64,000 nt of DNA from Gremmenia infestans. Lineage: Eukaryota; Ascomycota; Leotiomycetes; Helotiales; Hamatocanthoscyphaceae. Positions 46,108-56,748 of the stretch are shown piece after piece (within the stretch, counting starts at the first letter, position 1; each line of letters begins with the position of its first letter). The position numbers and the translations under genes are program-made. The DNA lies in contig JAFEVB010000015.1 of the NCBI GenBank assembly GCA_032629725.1, positions 310,001 through 374,000 on the forward strand. Reading direction: 5' to 3'. The notes beneath the pieces were generated by a model. That model saw only the letters and a program-made list of their open reading frames with translations. It did not search any database and had not been told where the DNA came from.

Positions 46108-47878
46108 CTATCCCCCGCCCAATTTACTATCACTAGGAATATTATTCCGCGTTCTACGTTCTCCATTTTCGCTGCTGGCAGCTATACTAGTACTACACTC
46201 GCTATAGAAAATACTACGTCCTGGTTTCTTCCCAGAGACGAAGGAAAGTCCACCACTAGGCCATTCCTTAGAAGATTCAGAAATCCCTGCTGTGAAGCGT
46301 GATTTGATGTTCCGTTGACGAGGGGTCATTGGAGATGGAAGGCCAAAAACTATCGGTGGTGTGTAAGGGAAGCCAGAATTCGCCTGGTGGGACAATGAGT
46401 CAAATGAATCTGCAGGCTCTGGTTGTTCAACGGAAGGCGTTCTATGCGTCAAGATACGAGGTGAGCTGGATGTGTTCTCTGGTGATGAAGGGAGAGAACA
46501 ATCTGGTGTGTGATCCGCTGCATTTAGGTGGGAGGGTGAACCAGAAGGTGGAATCGAAGCTTCTATGCTTGTAAGTGCTAGCTTAGACTGGTTAATTAGG
46601 GACGTTTCTTGTTCCGTTGGTCGAGGCACGAATGGTAGTGGCGCAACAACTTTCCCTGGGGGAGTATTTATAGTCAGGTTTCTAGTAGGTTCACAAGGCT
46701 GCGACATGGCATTCGATCTCTGTTTCTAAATTAGGATCTCCAACCAATTGACCAAAGAAGTGACTCACCTGTAGGGTAGGGGTATGGAGTTGACGCTGGG
46801 CCAATGTGAAATCAGATAGGTCAAATCTGCTGGAATATTCTGTATCTAGAATGTTCATCTTGTCGACATCTATTTCGATTGGGAAAAATCATCAGTCATT
46901 GCAATTGGATTCTTTGAACGGTTACTTACCGTCGATAACACCTCGATCTTTGGCAAGTTCAAGAAATTGACTCAGGCCTAATGTGGCCACGATGGCTTCC
47001 CGGGGAATCCAATGCACAACAAGCCATTGCCCTTCTTCATCAATTGGTGTACTTTCAACCCCACGCTCCTTACACAAGTCCGCATTCCGAGCTAGAAGGA
47101 CGCCAACGTGTTGGAGCATCCGAAGACTGAACACTGCTATCGAGGCTGTATGCTCGTCACCATTTGAAATAACCTCCTTCGCGGATGCCATCAAGCGTGC
47201 GGGGCTCTCCTCAACGGAGATTAGGGGTGTCGGTATCTCGATCCCCTTGATATGGTTCAGGATGGCTTCGTTAGTGATTTCGCTGAAATCGTCCCATCCT
47301 GAACAACGATATCCAAGAGCATCACGTTGACATGAATAGAGCTCATTATATCTTCTGAGTGCTGTCGATGATGATGGTGCGTAATTGGAGGAATTCCCTT
47401 GGACACGGTACAGCAGGGTATCCTGGTCCCCTCCTTTCATTGCTTGAAAGGTTCCGACTCTGGCAAGCACAAACTTTCTCAGCTTCCCTCGAAGTGAGTC
47501 TCTATGAGAAATACCCTCCCTTTTCCGTTGCTCTAAAATACCCCGCTCATTAAATGCGTCTTGACGGGGTCTGACGTCTTTCCTCAGGAAGGCGTCTGGA
47601 GATGTCCCCAAAATTGAAGCCGGATTTAATTCCTTCAGGCGATGGAAAAGAAATTGTGCCTCGTCGAGTATAATTTTGAGGTTTCGACTTTCTTTATCTA
47701 GAAAACAGTTTCTCTTGCTGACAAGGCTTCCAAGGGCGTTTTCAAGTTCGGTGATCTCGACTATATCCGGGTCATTCGGTTGCTCTCTAACGGATCCTCG
47801 CGGGAAAGGTAATTTCGTACGCAAACTCCGTTCGTATTGTAGGTCATAGCCATCGCGAGAATATTCCGTGTAGTCCAT
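46108..47878 (-). CDS. hypothetical protein, 555 aa, unknown family
   Basis: I do not recognise this protein. Exons 46930-47878, 46769-46869 and 46108-46725 (949+101+618 nt) join in phase to 555 aa. The N-terminal third is charged and helical (VEITELENALGSLVSKRNCF, LKIILDEAQFLFHRLKEL), suggesting coiled coils. The middle (about 175-316) looks globular, with WDDFSEITNEAILNHIKGIE, SIAVFSLRMLQHVGVLLARN and EGQWLVVHWIPREAIVATLG. The C-terminal third is Ser/Pro/Thr-rich and disordered, with repeated SPxT- and TP-type phosphorylation-like motifs. There is no signal peptide or membrane segment. It is the immediate upstream, same-strand neighbour of the HeLo-like/ankyrin gene, which may mean a functional link or simply a shared accessory island. 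Confidence 0.75.
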
Positions 47879-48794
47879 GATGGAGAATAATTCTCGTATT
47901 GTTTATTAGAGATGTTCAATTATTGAGACAAGATTTTTAAGGATGGAGGAAGTTTGTCGCGGTGTTCTGTTGTGACCTCGCAATTTTATCCTGTATACAA
48001 GGGCGAACCACTTGTAGTAATAATGCACCTCACCAGGCGTTTCAGTACCACTGCTTATGATTCCTTCAGATCTCAGATTTCAAATGAATATATTTTGACG
48101 ATGCGGAGGTCGAAAGTCCAGCCGCAGCACAGACCATTATCTAATTTACTACGAAGTAAATTAGATGAATAGTTGTGGCTGTGTCTCTAACCCGTAGCTG
48201 GTCCGCTATTTATTATTACATTTTCAGCTAGATTTAACTACTTTTTCCACTTTCAAGCACCCACTTTTATACTTCCGACTACTCTATTTCTCTCGCCTTC
48301 TAAAGGGGCGTAATTTTGGACGCTTGGTGGGAGCTATCTGGCGCTAGTATAGCTCCGAACGATTGCTTGTTAAGTATGTCCAAGGACCCAGGGAAGCTAT
48401 TCCTTATTAATAAGAAATTGCCTCCCCTCACCCCTCATACGGATCGCTATGAATAAAAGGGGTATAATGGAGCCAAGCGAGAAGCCTTATCTTTGCAGTG
48501 TCTTCAGCCATGAAACTAGAAACACGAGTGCGTTGGGAATTACTCCGCAAAGAGGGAACCCGTTGGTTTCGAGGAACTTCATGGCGATTTATACAACGCT
48601 GTGTCTTCACAATATAAGAGTTTGACAGTCAAATACTTGCTTTCTCGCTGGGGACAGGACCTGATCAGACGGGAAATCCGCAACTCTTTGCCCCACTTCT
48701 GTTGCAGCCCCGCTCCTTCCCAGGGTCATTTCGAGCTATTAAAAGCTTCGAACTCGACGAAAGAAATTCGAAACTCCGCACAAAAACATTCAAA
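47879..48794. other. divergent intergenic region with a hairpin
   Basis: About 916 bp between the start of the unknown leftward gene and the Ldh_2 gene. It holds the perfect hairpin at 48139-48166. No gene seen. Confidence 0.5.
48139..48166. repeat. perfect 12-bp inverted repeat with 4-base loop
   Basis: atctaatttact, loop acga, then its exact reverse complement. The region is AT-rich. It could be a cruciform or RNA hairpin, or a scar of an excised element. Confidence 0.75.
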
Positions 48795-49967
48795 ATGGCA
48801 GGAACAGATACCAAGTACAGCTATGTTACAGCTTCTGCGGCGAAAGATTTCGTTGAAGGCGTGCTAGTTGGGAATGGCGTAGCTGCAGCCAATGCAGCAA
48901 TTATTTCAGATTGTCTCATCAAGGCCGATATGCGAGGTGTAGACACACAGTGAGTTGAAATTCCATAAAAATCAAGCGGATGATTTTGGGAGTTTAACGT
49001 TTACAGTGGAATGAATCGAATACCATCCTACATGGATCGTGTAGCCCAAGGAGTCCTCAATGCAAAAGCCACACCAGAGCTGAAGAAGCTGACTCCTGTA
49101 GTTGCTCAAGTAAGCCTTTCCCCTGCTAAGATATATAGCATACTAAACTAAATGCAGGTCGACGGAAAGAACGGTTTCGGCTTTCTGGCAGCGCACCAAG
49201 GCATGCAATGCGCGATCGAGATGGCAAAAGAGTTTGGCATCGGCATGGTGTCCATCAAGCATTCAAACCATTTCGGCATGGCAGCTTGGGTGGTGCAGCA
49301 AGCTATTGATGCCGGTATGATGAGTCTTGTCTTCACGAATTCTTCTCCCGCATTGCCCGTTTGGGGAGGACAGTCGAAACTCATGGGAGTATCCCCTATT
49401 GCGTGTGGTGCACCGGCTGGGAAAGAGCGACCGTTCATTCTCGACATGGCACCTTCTATTGCCGCACGCGGAAAGATTTACAAAGCAAAACGAAGGGGTG
49501 AGAAAATTCCCCTTGATTGGGCTTTGGATGCCGATGGCAAGCCAACTGACGATCCGTCGGAGGCATTGAAAGGAGTCATGCTGCCCATGGGCGGACCGAA
49601 AGGCTCAGGATTGTCAATTATGATGGATGTTTTCTCTGGAGTACTCTCCGGATCTGCATTTGCTGGTCATGTCACGAATCCATACGATCCCTCGAAGCCT
49701 GCAGATGTGGGTCACTTCCTCATAGCTATCAAGCCGGACCTTTTTATGAGCTTGGAAGACTTCAAAGAACGGATGGACTACTTGTATCAGCGTGTTGTTG
49801 GATCGGATAAGGCAGCTGGTGTCGACCGAATATATTTTCCAGGGGAAATGGAACAACTAAGACATGAAGAGAGAATGAAGACGGGTATTCCATTGGTTGA
49901 GGCGGAGATTACAGCTTTGAATGCTGAGGCTAAACGAGTCGGAAGCAAGCCAATCATGCTATTGTAA
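48795..49967 (+). CDS. Ldh_2-family malate/L-lactate dehydrogenase-type oxidoreductase
   Basis: NAD(P)-dependent oxidoreductase of the family that includes malate/L-sulfolactate, ureidoglycolate and delta1-pyrroline-2-carboxylate enzymes, structurally unrelated to classical LDH/MDH. Exons 48795-48949, 49007-49109 and 49158-49967 give 355 aa in consistent phase. Early motifs are ADMRGVDT and, across the junction, HGMNRIPSY. The catalytic-region KHSNHFGMAAW (His121, His124) is the family signature, followed by TNSSPALPVWGG, DMAPSIAARGKI, PMGGPKGSGLSIMMDV and RIYFPGE. There is no targeting signal, so it is probably cytosolic. The true substrate cannot be assigned. It lies next to a Zn2Cys6 regulator on the same strand. 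Confidence 0.9.
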
Positions 49968-50066
49968 AATCAATAGAAACTCAGAAACGCAGCTCTCAAA
50001 GTTCTTGATTGTCCATTATTCCATGTAGATGAAATTGCTTCTCTATTCGCTTATTTCTACAGCCAC

Positions 50067-50560
50067 TTATTCTTCCTGCGCCTGGTTTACAAACCCTCTC
50101 ATCAATCCATCTCCAATCGACCGACACATATATTCATCTTCCGCGTGAACTTCAAAATCAAATCTCATCAAATCTTCCTTGTACGGAAACATGTAAGTTT
50201 CGGTAACTCTTCACAAAATCAGCTTCAACCTCGCTTTCTCAACCGATCACACTTACCTATGATGCTCCTTACTAGCCTGATACTCCGTTAACGCCTCGCG
50301 ATTCTTATGATAACTCAGCAATGCATAATGAAACCCTTTACTCTTCTCGATCGGATCAGTCACTGATGGTCCTCCGACGATTAATCGTCCGTCGAGAACG
50401 CTGGGTAGGGATTTGAGTTGTTTTAGCTCGTGGACGAAGGTTGCTTTATGGGTAGCGGATACGGTGGGGAGGAATTTGAAAAGGACTAAAACGGCGGTTA
50501 ATAAAGATAAGATCTAGCAATACCGATCATGGAAGACGGACCAATATGGATTAGAGTCAT
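50067..50560 (-). pseudogene. Dabb (stress-responsive A/B barrel) domain protein with two frameshifts
   Basis: Three blocks on the minus strand join at GT-AG sites: 50524-50560, 50257-50486 and 50067-50209. They read MTLIHIGPSSMI, then VLFKFLPTV, then ATHKATFVHELKQLKSLPSV, DGRLIVGGPSVTDPIEKSKG, EYQASKEHHRVTETYMFPYK and FEVHAEDEYMC. This order is that of fungal Dabb-domain proteins. Two single-base insertions break it: one near 50460-50461 (GTAATCC) and one in the run near 50155-50163 (TTTTGATTTTG). Without the shifts it would be about 135 aa. Either a recent pseudogene or two assembly errors. Nothing else in this interval is open. Confidence 0.65.
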
Positions 50561-50881
50561 TGTGATTTTCCAAAGTGTTTGTAGAGGGTACGGTTTTATG
50601 AGAAAAGGGTCCTAAGAAATAGATTGCGTGACAGATACAACAAAGTGCTATTTACAATAAAAAACCAAGCCCAATAAGGTCATTTATGGTACTTTTTCTG
50701 GAACATTGCTCTAGTCCTTATTCGGCAGCCTAGTCAAGTTTTAGCGCGTTTGAGCGGATTTTCCGTTCCTACTTTATTAGCTTGCTGCAGTCTTCAACGC
50801 ATTCTCCGTCACACCAACAACTCCCCATTCCTTTCGGACTTTCTGATGGACCTTCTCGATTGATGCGGGCCGTATCTAAGT
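50561..50881. other. divergent intergenic region
   Basis: About 320 bp shared by the broken Dabb gene and the Zn2Cys6 gene. No further feature seen. Confidence 0.5.
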
Positions 50882-53263
50882 ATGGAAAGTCCTGAAAACC
50901 CTGCAGCGGTACCAAATTCGCCGAGTCGAAAACCCCGTCGCACTCTTCGTGTGAGAATCGCCTGCTTACGTTGCCAGCGGAGGAAGATTAGGGTACGTAG
51001 TTCCGATACATGCAACTCTAAGACCTTTTGTCTGCTTGGTGCTCAATATTTCTGCCAAGGGTTGCTATAATTTTGCTATTCGCTAACTCTCCGTACAGTG
51101 CGATGGAGCCGTTCCCTCTTGCGGTTCTTGCTTGAAAATCGGGACAGAATGTGTTGATGGAGGACAGGGACAGAACGTTGAATCTCCCCGAGCACATATC
51201 ACTAGCCTGCAAAACCGAGTTCGATGGCTTGAGAATATCATTCGGACAAGGTGTCCGGATGTTAATCTAGATGGAGAGTCTCAAGTATTTAATGTTGACA
51301 GTGAGACTGTATTGGTCTCAGGCGGTAGTACACCAAAGACTACTCTTACCAATCCCTCAGATGGCTTTCAAGAATATCAAAAAGAAACCCATCTCGAATG
51401 CCACCCAGACCCAGGCCCAGATTACCCCCGAGAAAATGCTCCTGCACAAGACCAGTCCTCAAATCTCCGCCATGAAATTGGACTGGTGTCCCTCTCCGCA
51501 GGCACAGACCCGAAGTACATCGGTCCATCCAGCGGTTACTCATTTGCCCGGCTTCTCCTAGCATGTGCAGCGCGGCAAGGACACCCTATACCTCCTTCAA
51601 ATCGCCGCGCAGAAGTCAGCGACCGTTTTGCTTTCCTTCTCCCAAAGGACTCTGTCTCAGTGCCTCTACCTCTAGACATGGACTACACCACCAAGCTATC
51701 AAACTCGTATTTCGAGACGATACATCCTCAATATCCATTTTTGCATCAGCCGAGTCATGAAAAGCTTGTTCGGAAGGTTTATGAGGAGGCGGATCCCAGT
51801 CCCGTAGATGTCTTTCAAGTCAACATGGTTCTTGCCATATCTGCGACTATTCTTTCTAGACGACTGAAGATCTCCCTTCCAGGCGCGGGATATTGTGCTA
51901 GTGCGATGAAGGTCTTTGATAAAATCTACCTCGAGAATTCATTGCGGGGACTGCAATGTTTGTTACTACTACTGGTATATACATTTCACAGCTCTTCCTT
52001 GGGACTAAATGTGTGGTATCTGAACTACCAATGCATCTCTGCATTGCTGGATCTAGGGTTGCAAAGAGATGTCAAATCGGGAAGAGGTATCTCGGTGCTT
52101 GAGCAGGAGCTGAGGACCAGGACATTTTGGGTAATTTATACGATTGATAGACAGATTGCGACGATGATGGGAAGACCGATTGGGCTTAGAGACGAAGCTT
52201 GCGAATTAAGGGTATGTGACGATTCTTTCTTGAAATACTGTTGACTGACTAGACTTTCAAGTTGCCAGCTGATGTAGATGACTACAATCTCTTAGCAACC
52301 GGCATCCAACCGCTCCAAGAAGGGGAACCCCCGACACATATGAGCTGCGCAATCCATCTCTTCAAACTGGCGCAGATAAACTCAGAGATCAAATACATTT
52401 GCCACAGCATCTCCCACAAACCACCTCCGTACTCATATCCGAACATACCAGATATTTTAGAGTGGCAAAAGGACATCGATGCGAGACTACAGTCCTGGAA
52501 GCAACAAATACCACAATTCACAGGCGAGCGAATATATATGACCCGGCTCTGCGAAAGAAAATACCACAAAATTATAATGCTACTTCACGGTCCTAGTCCA
52601 GCGATACCAAAACCCTCACTTGAGTCGTCGAAGACTTGCTATCAGAGCGCGGTCGCCGAGATACGGCTCTACAGCCATTTGTACAAGCAAGACCTACTAG
52701 TTTACAGTTGGGTGACTGTGCATTCGATATTCTTGAGCACACTCACGATGCTTCACTGCATCTGGACTGTTCCTGAAATTACCGTTAGTACACAAATTGA
52801 TGACATGGTGGCTCTATTGAAGGCTGGTTCGAATGTGCTGAGCGCAACAGGTGAACACTGGTCCGAGGCGAAGCGGAGTAGAGATGTTCTGGACGGACTC
52901 TCCGTTCCTACCATCCGCTTGCTTTTGGATCATAAAGCTAAAAGCACGCAAAACTGGGCCAATACTCAAGGTGACCATCAAGGGCCTACTCAGTCCTCGG
53001 AGCAAGTGGCCCACATTGCTCCCACCGGGGATTTGGAGGGCTTAAGCTCCATACTATCGTTTGCACAACCAACAAATTTGAATTTCGATGGAGAGTATTG
53101 GGGTTCTGCCTTGTACGGTTCTACGAACGGCGACCTCAGCTTCACAGAAGAGGTTGATTTCAACGATCCGGCAACTTTGAATGCCATCATGCAGGGAATG
53201 CTTACTACAGACGTCCATCTCGGTTCGGAATACGGCCCAGATTTCGGAATAGCTTTATCCTAG
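50882..53263 (+). CDS. Zn2Cys6 fungal-specific transcription factor
   Basis: Exons 50882-50992, 51099-52211 and 52262-53263 give 2226 nt and 741 aa. The first intron splits the zinc cluster after KIR: C28, C31, then C38, C45, C48 and C55 (CLRCQRRKIR / CDGAVPSCGSC). A short coiled coil follows (HITSLQNRVRWLENIIR). The fungal-specific transcription factor domain starts about residue 215 (YFETIHPQYPFLHQPSHEKL) and includes DLGLQRDVKSG and ELRTRTFWVIYTIDRQIA, which is characteristic. The C terminus has Ser/Gly/Asp-rich stretches suitable for activation. Adjacent genes (Ldh_2 oxidoreductase, broken Dabb gene) are candidate targets by position only. Confidence 0.92.
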
Positions 53264-53774
53264 GGGGGCCGAAGTCCATCAATGAGAATAATTATATCAT
53301 AGCTAATAGCACGAATTGTCCCTTAATCTCAGCAACAGCCAACTCGACTAATTTTTGCACCTCTCGTTGGCATCCCTATCTGAGTAGTTGGCTTGCCGGC
53401 GCGACCTGCTTAGAGCAGTCACGTGGTATGCACCAACTGATCTCCTTTTTTTTAATTGCCTTTTAAAGTGCGTCCTCTGAATAGGCCAAAGGCAGAAAGC
53501 GTTTGGCGAATAATAAATCTAAAGAAGTATTCGCAATCGTAAACATGGATATACCCTGCACACTTTAGGCAGCATGTGGCTGAGCAAGGCAGAACCACTA
53601 ACAATCCCACGTTTCAAGGTTAGTTTCCAAAAAACAAGTTTAAAAAAGAAGCAACTCGCACAACTCTTTATAATCATTTGGATTGCAGTCTAAGGTTGAT
53701 ATTCGCTTCAGGCTAGAACACCACCCTCCTTTCACAGAACACACAACATCTCATCCAGCGAGCCTACCGCCCTC
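53264..53774. other. intergenic
   Basis: About 510 bp, promoter of the following membrane-protein gene. No clear element seen. Confidence 0.5.
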
Positions 53775-54878
53775 ATGACGCGCTCCCAACTACAATCAGC
53801 GGTGATCCAATCTACCATTCTTATTGCCCTGGATATGATAATATCCCATGAGATTAATCGTAACGCATACAACAACGTCTGGGAGGACCCGGTCTTCAAA
53901 AATCTCACTACGGCCTACAAGAACATACCACAAAACGCCACCTTATCTTCAGGCAGTGAAGATCCCTGGGCAGAGAACCCCGAATCCTTTTATTTCCTTC
54001 AGCTGCCGCGGGGTGTACTTATCTACGCTCTGCTCTGCCCGCTGTCATACTACTGGCATATTTACTTGGAGCGGTTCTTCCCAACCCGGCCGCGAGGTCA
54101 CCAGGTTAAATACGAGAAAAAGGAGAAAGTGGAAGTAGAATTGAACGCAGACCAAGAAGAAGAGATTGTGAAGCGTGTATGTAAACTTCCCAAGACTTGT
54201 ATTTCATGGGTGGCTTGGACAGACTCGGAAGCATATAGAAAGCTTGGAAGTTCTGAGATTCCCCCGAGCTCTCGAATATTTATGGATTCAGCAATGCTAA
54301 CTCGGAACTTGCAGTTGATCGCGCAGGGCAAGATTCAACGTTCTTCAGTTAGCAAGTGGAACACTCTTGTCAAATGGGTGCTCCATGTCACAGTAGGGAA
54401 GCTTTGGAAGCTCTCACTTGTACGCTTGGTAACGAGAGGGTTGACATCGAGGTCACGCTCAAAGGGATTGAAACCCATCAAGACGGTATGCGACTTTCTT
54501 CTTGTATTCTATACCTCAAGCTTGATTATTTTCGGGCAGGCCAGCCCATTTGAAGTAGGTAATTGGCATCGGGGGCTAATACAACGATCTCAGGAAATAA
54601 TAATTATGTTCTTCACCTCATTCCTAAGCCTTGGTCCCTTTGCCTCACTCATCGGCTTCATCGTCGTACCCGCGACAAAACGAGTGGTGTTCGAAGAAGC
54701 CATCCACGCGGTCGAGGCCATCTTTTTCGAATGTTTCTACCGCCTGGCTTTTCCATGGGTCTTGCAAACGAGACTGGTTCAGAGTATCATGGTCAATGTC
54801 ACCGAAACTATAACACTGGAAGCTCCGCCTGTAGGGGGCGCTGACAGTATGAACGGCCGCTTGATTGGCGAGCTGTAA
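53775..54878 (+). CDS. predicted integral membrane protein, unknown function
   Basis: Single exon, 367 aa. I do not recognise the family. Predicted membrane segments: LPRGVLIYALLCPLSYYWHI (about residues 78-97), VCDFLLVFYTSSLIIFG (about 238-255) and EIIIMFFTSFLSLGPFASLI (about 275-295). A less certain N-terminal segment may be present around IQSTILIALDMI. A cytosol-like loop contains a Lys/Glu-rich stretch and two dibasic patches (SRSRSK). Two NxT sequons occur near the N terminus (NLTT, NATL). The frame is open throughout with normal composition, and alternative frames on the plus strand are shadows. It may belong to a fungal-specific cluster of membrane proteins, but context gives no function. 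Confidence 0.7.
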   Translation: MTRSQLQSAVIQSTILIALDMIISHEINRNAYNNVWEDPVFKNLTTAYKNIPQNATLSSGSEDPWAENPESFYFLQLPRGVLIYALLCPLSYYWHIYLERFFPTRPRGHQVKYEKKEKVEVELNADQEEEIVKRVCKLPKTCISWVAWTDSEAYRKLGSSEIPPSSRIFMDSAMLTRNLQLIAQGKIQRSSVSKWNTLVKWVLHVTVGKLWKLSLVRLVTRGLTSRSRSKGLKPIKTVCDFLLVFYTSSLIIFGQASPFEVGNWHRGLIQRSQEIIIMFFTSFLSLGPFASLIGFIVVPATKRVVFEEAIHAVEAIFFECFYRLAFPWVLQTRLVQSIMVNVTETITLEAPPVGGADSMNGRLIGEL

Positions 54879-55230
54879 CCAGTGGCAGCTAGTACTGTTC
54901 TTGTCTATAGAACGTAAGGGCTATGTCTAGCCTAGCTTATATGCATTCTGTTATTTGGCGTCGGATTGCCCATCGCGGGTAGATAGCATAGTGATCTGGA
55001 GAGCCCATATGAAAAGACTGCATGTCTATCTTCGCAACCGGCTATCTAATCATTGACCAGTGGCATTAGTTAAATAAAACAGCAACCGTAACTCTATTAT
55101 TGGTATCTGATCTTCTAACATCAACTTATGAACGTGATGGTCCCGACCTCATAACGCCTTCAAGCAATTTTGATAACAGCCCACAGCATATTGGACCCCG
55201 CCACCAACCTCCCACCTAAATCAACTATTA
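54879..55230. other. intergenic
   Basis: About 350 bp of 3' flank. Nothing seen. Confidence 0.5.
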
Positions 55231-55952
55231 TAGATTCGAATCAGAGGCCATACATTCCCGATACGGTGAAGCTATTCGTATCTTTATCTCACTTCAAATC
55301 AATATCCTCACTGACAACGCTCAAAGTTCCGTGGCGGATCTACCAACAAATTAGCTGAAGTTCACCAGATTTCCCTCCCACCAAACTCACCGATGCATAG
55401 AGACCTCCCGTAATGTTCTCGAAGTCATCCAACGCAATTTTCTTCTGGTTCCGCACTTTCTTGCCTCCTTCCAGCTGAAACAATTCGTAGAAAACAGCCG
55501 GGGAAGGAACCATTGAAGATTACGTCCAGCGCTTTCCGCCATGTTTGCACGAGGGCCTATGGAATCGCATTATAAGCACTGGAGCGGCAGTGGAAAGGAT
55601 ACAAAAGAACAGAACGCACTGCCACTTCATCTGCATCGTAATTTCACTCTTCATCATATCCGCCAATTTTCCCGCCTGTTTCTTGACCTTCTCCGAATCC
55701 TCAGCCGTCGCGTTCGCAGACTTGTCAGTCAGAACAGCGGAGCTTTTCCCCTTCGAGGTAGCTGTTGCAGGTTGTATATCGCTTTAGGTCGAGGATATAG
55801 TCAACAAGCGTCTCTTGGGGAAAGCTTTCGAGTTTGTCCCGGGAAAGGTCGAAGAATTCGTCCACTGAGAGCTTGGAGTCCGTGGAGATGCGTGCTTTCT
55901 TGGCCGGTCGAGATTGGGGCTCGCTGGGACCAGAAGAATTGCGCTTCGACAT
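55231..55952 (-). pseudogene. conserved-looking fungal gene broken by one frameshift and two nonsense codons
   Basis: Starting at 55952 the frame reads MSKRNSSGPSEP, a basic PAKKARI patch, then LSVDEFFDLSRDKLESFPQE and TLVDYILDL. A frame change follows near 55772-55786, after which it continues TSKGKSSAVLTDKSANATA, KKQAGKLADMMKSEITMQMK, an intron (55557-55619), and QPSCKHGGKRWT. A TAA at 55520-55522 follows, then SSMVPSPAVFYELFQLEG, KKIALDDFENITGGLYAS, an intron (55340-55390), IRHGTLSVVSEDIDLK, a TGA at 55279-55281, and DKDTNSFTVSGMYGL with a final stop. Coding texture continues across each lesion, so this is one gene of about 200 codons. It resembles a small fungal protein of basic, possibly nuclear type, but I cannot name it. 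Both introns have normal GT-AG ends. Confidence 0.75.
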
Positions 55953-56748
55953 CTTGGACTCGTTGGATGTTAATCGAGGAGCGATGTTGAGGTGGAAGAG
56001 CGGTACTCGTGGAGGTGATTTTTGAAGAACAAGGAGACGCGCCGTGACGCGAAATTTAACGCGAAATTGGGATCAGTCAGGTGACTCGCATCACGTCATG
56101 TCTTAAGCTCCATGTCCCTTAATTCTTTTCTTTTCCTTTTCATTTTCTTTCTCCTTGTGTCTGACAAGCTCCTTCAAAAATTCGTGCTTCCTAACTTCCT
56201 AATGTGTGTTTCTTTTCTCCTAAACTCCTCTGGAAGTCTTGTCGCCTTCCCAGTGAGTGCAAGGAAGAGCATGCAGAGATGGACGACGACATCCAAATGT
56301 CAAGGGCGCGTTCTCTTCACAACCTACTTCCCAAAGTAATCCGTTCTGTAGTATCTGGATTCCAGCTATGAGAGCAATTAGCCTCATCAAGTTGCCTTCG
56401 AGAACGAGAACTCTGAAATCTGTACTAAATTCTCATGCGACCCCACTCTTTCCATCCCACATTTCGCCGCAAGTGGGCTACGTTTCGAAAAGTATTGCGA
56501 GCGAGTGCCGCGACCGTTGTACGGAAAAGGAAGCAGCATGTTGAAATCAGATAGGAAACTAGAGATGATCCACCATCCGACTCTTCAGTAGATGGTTAGT
56601 CTCCACAGTTCTAGCACCAACGCCCCTCGTTGACGAGCCACGCCCCCACTTCTGCTAAAAGTTCTGTGAAGTATTTATTTATTTATCAATTTTCTCTTTG
56701 GCACCTCCGATTCATCGCCTATTCACGTATATCAAACAACACTAAATA
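55953..56748. other. intergenic
   Basis: About 800 bp between divergent genes. Pyrimidine-rich near 56110-56230. The short open frames are not convincing. Upstream region of the MFS gene. Confidence 0.5.
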
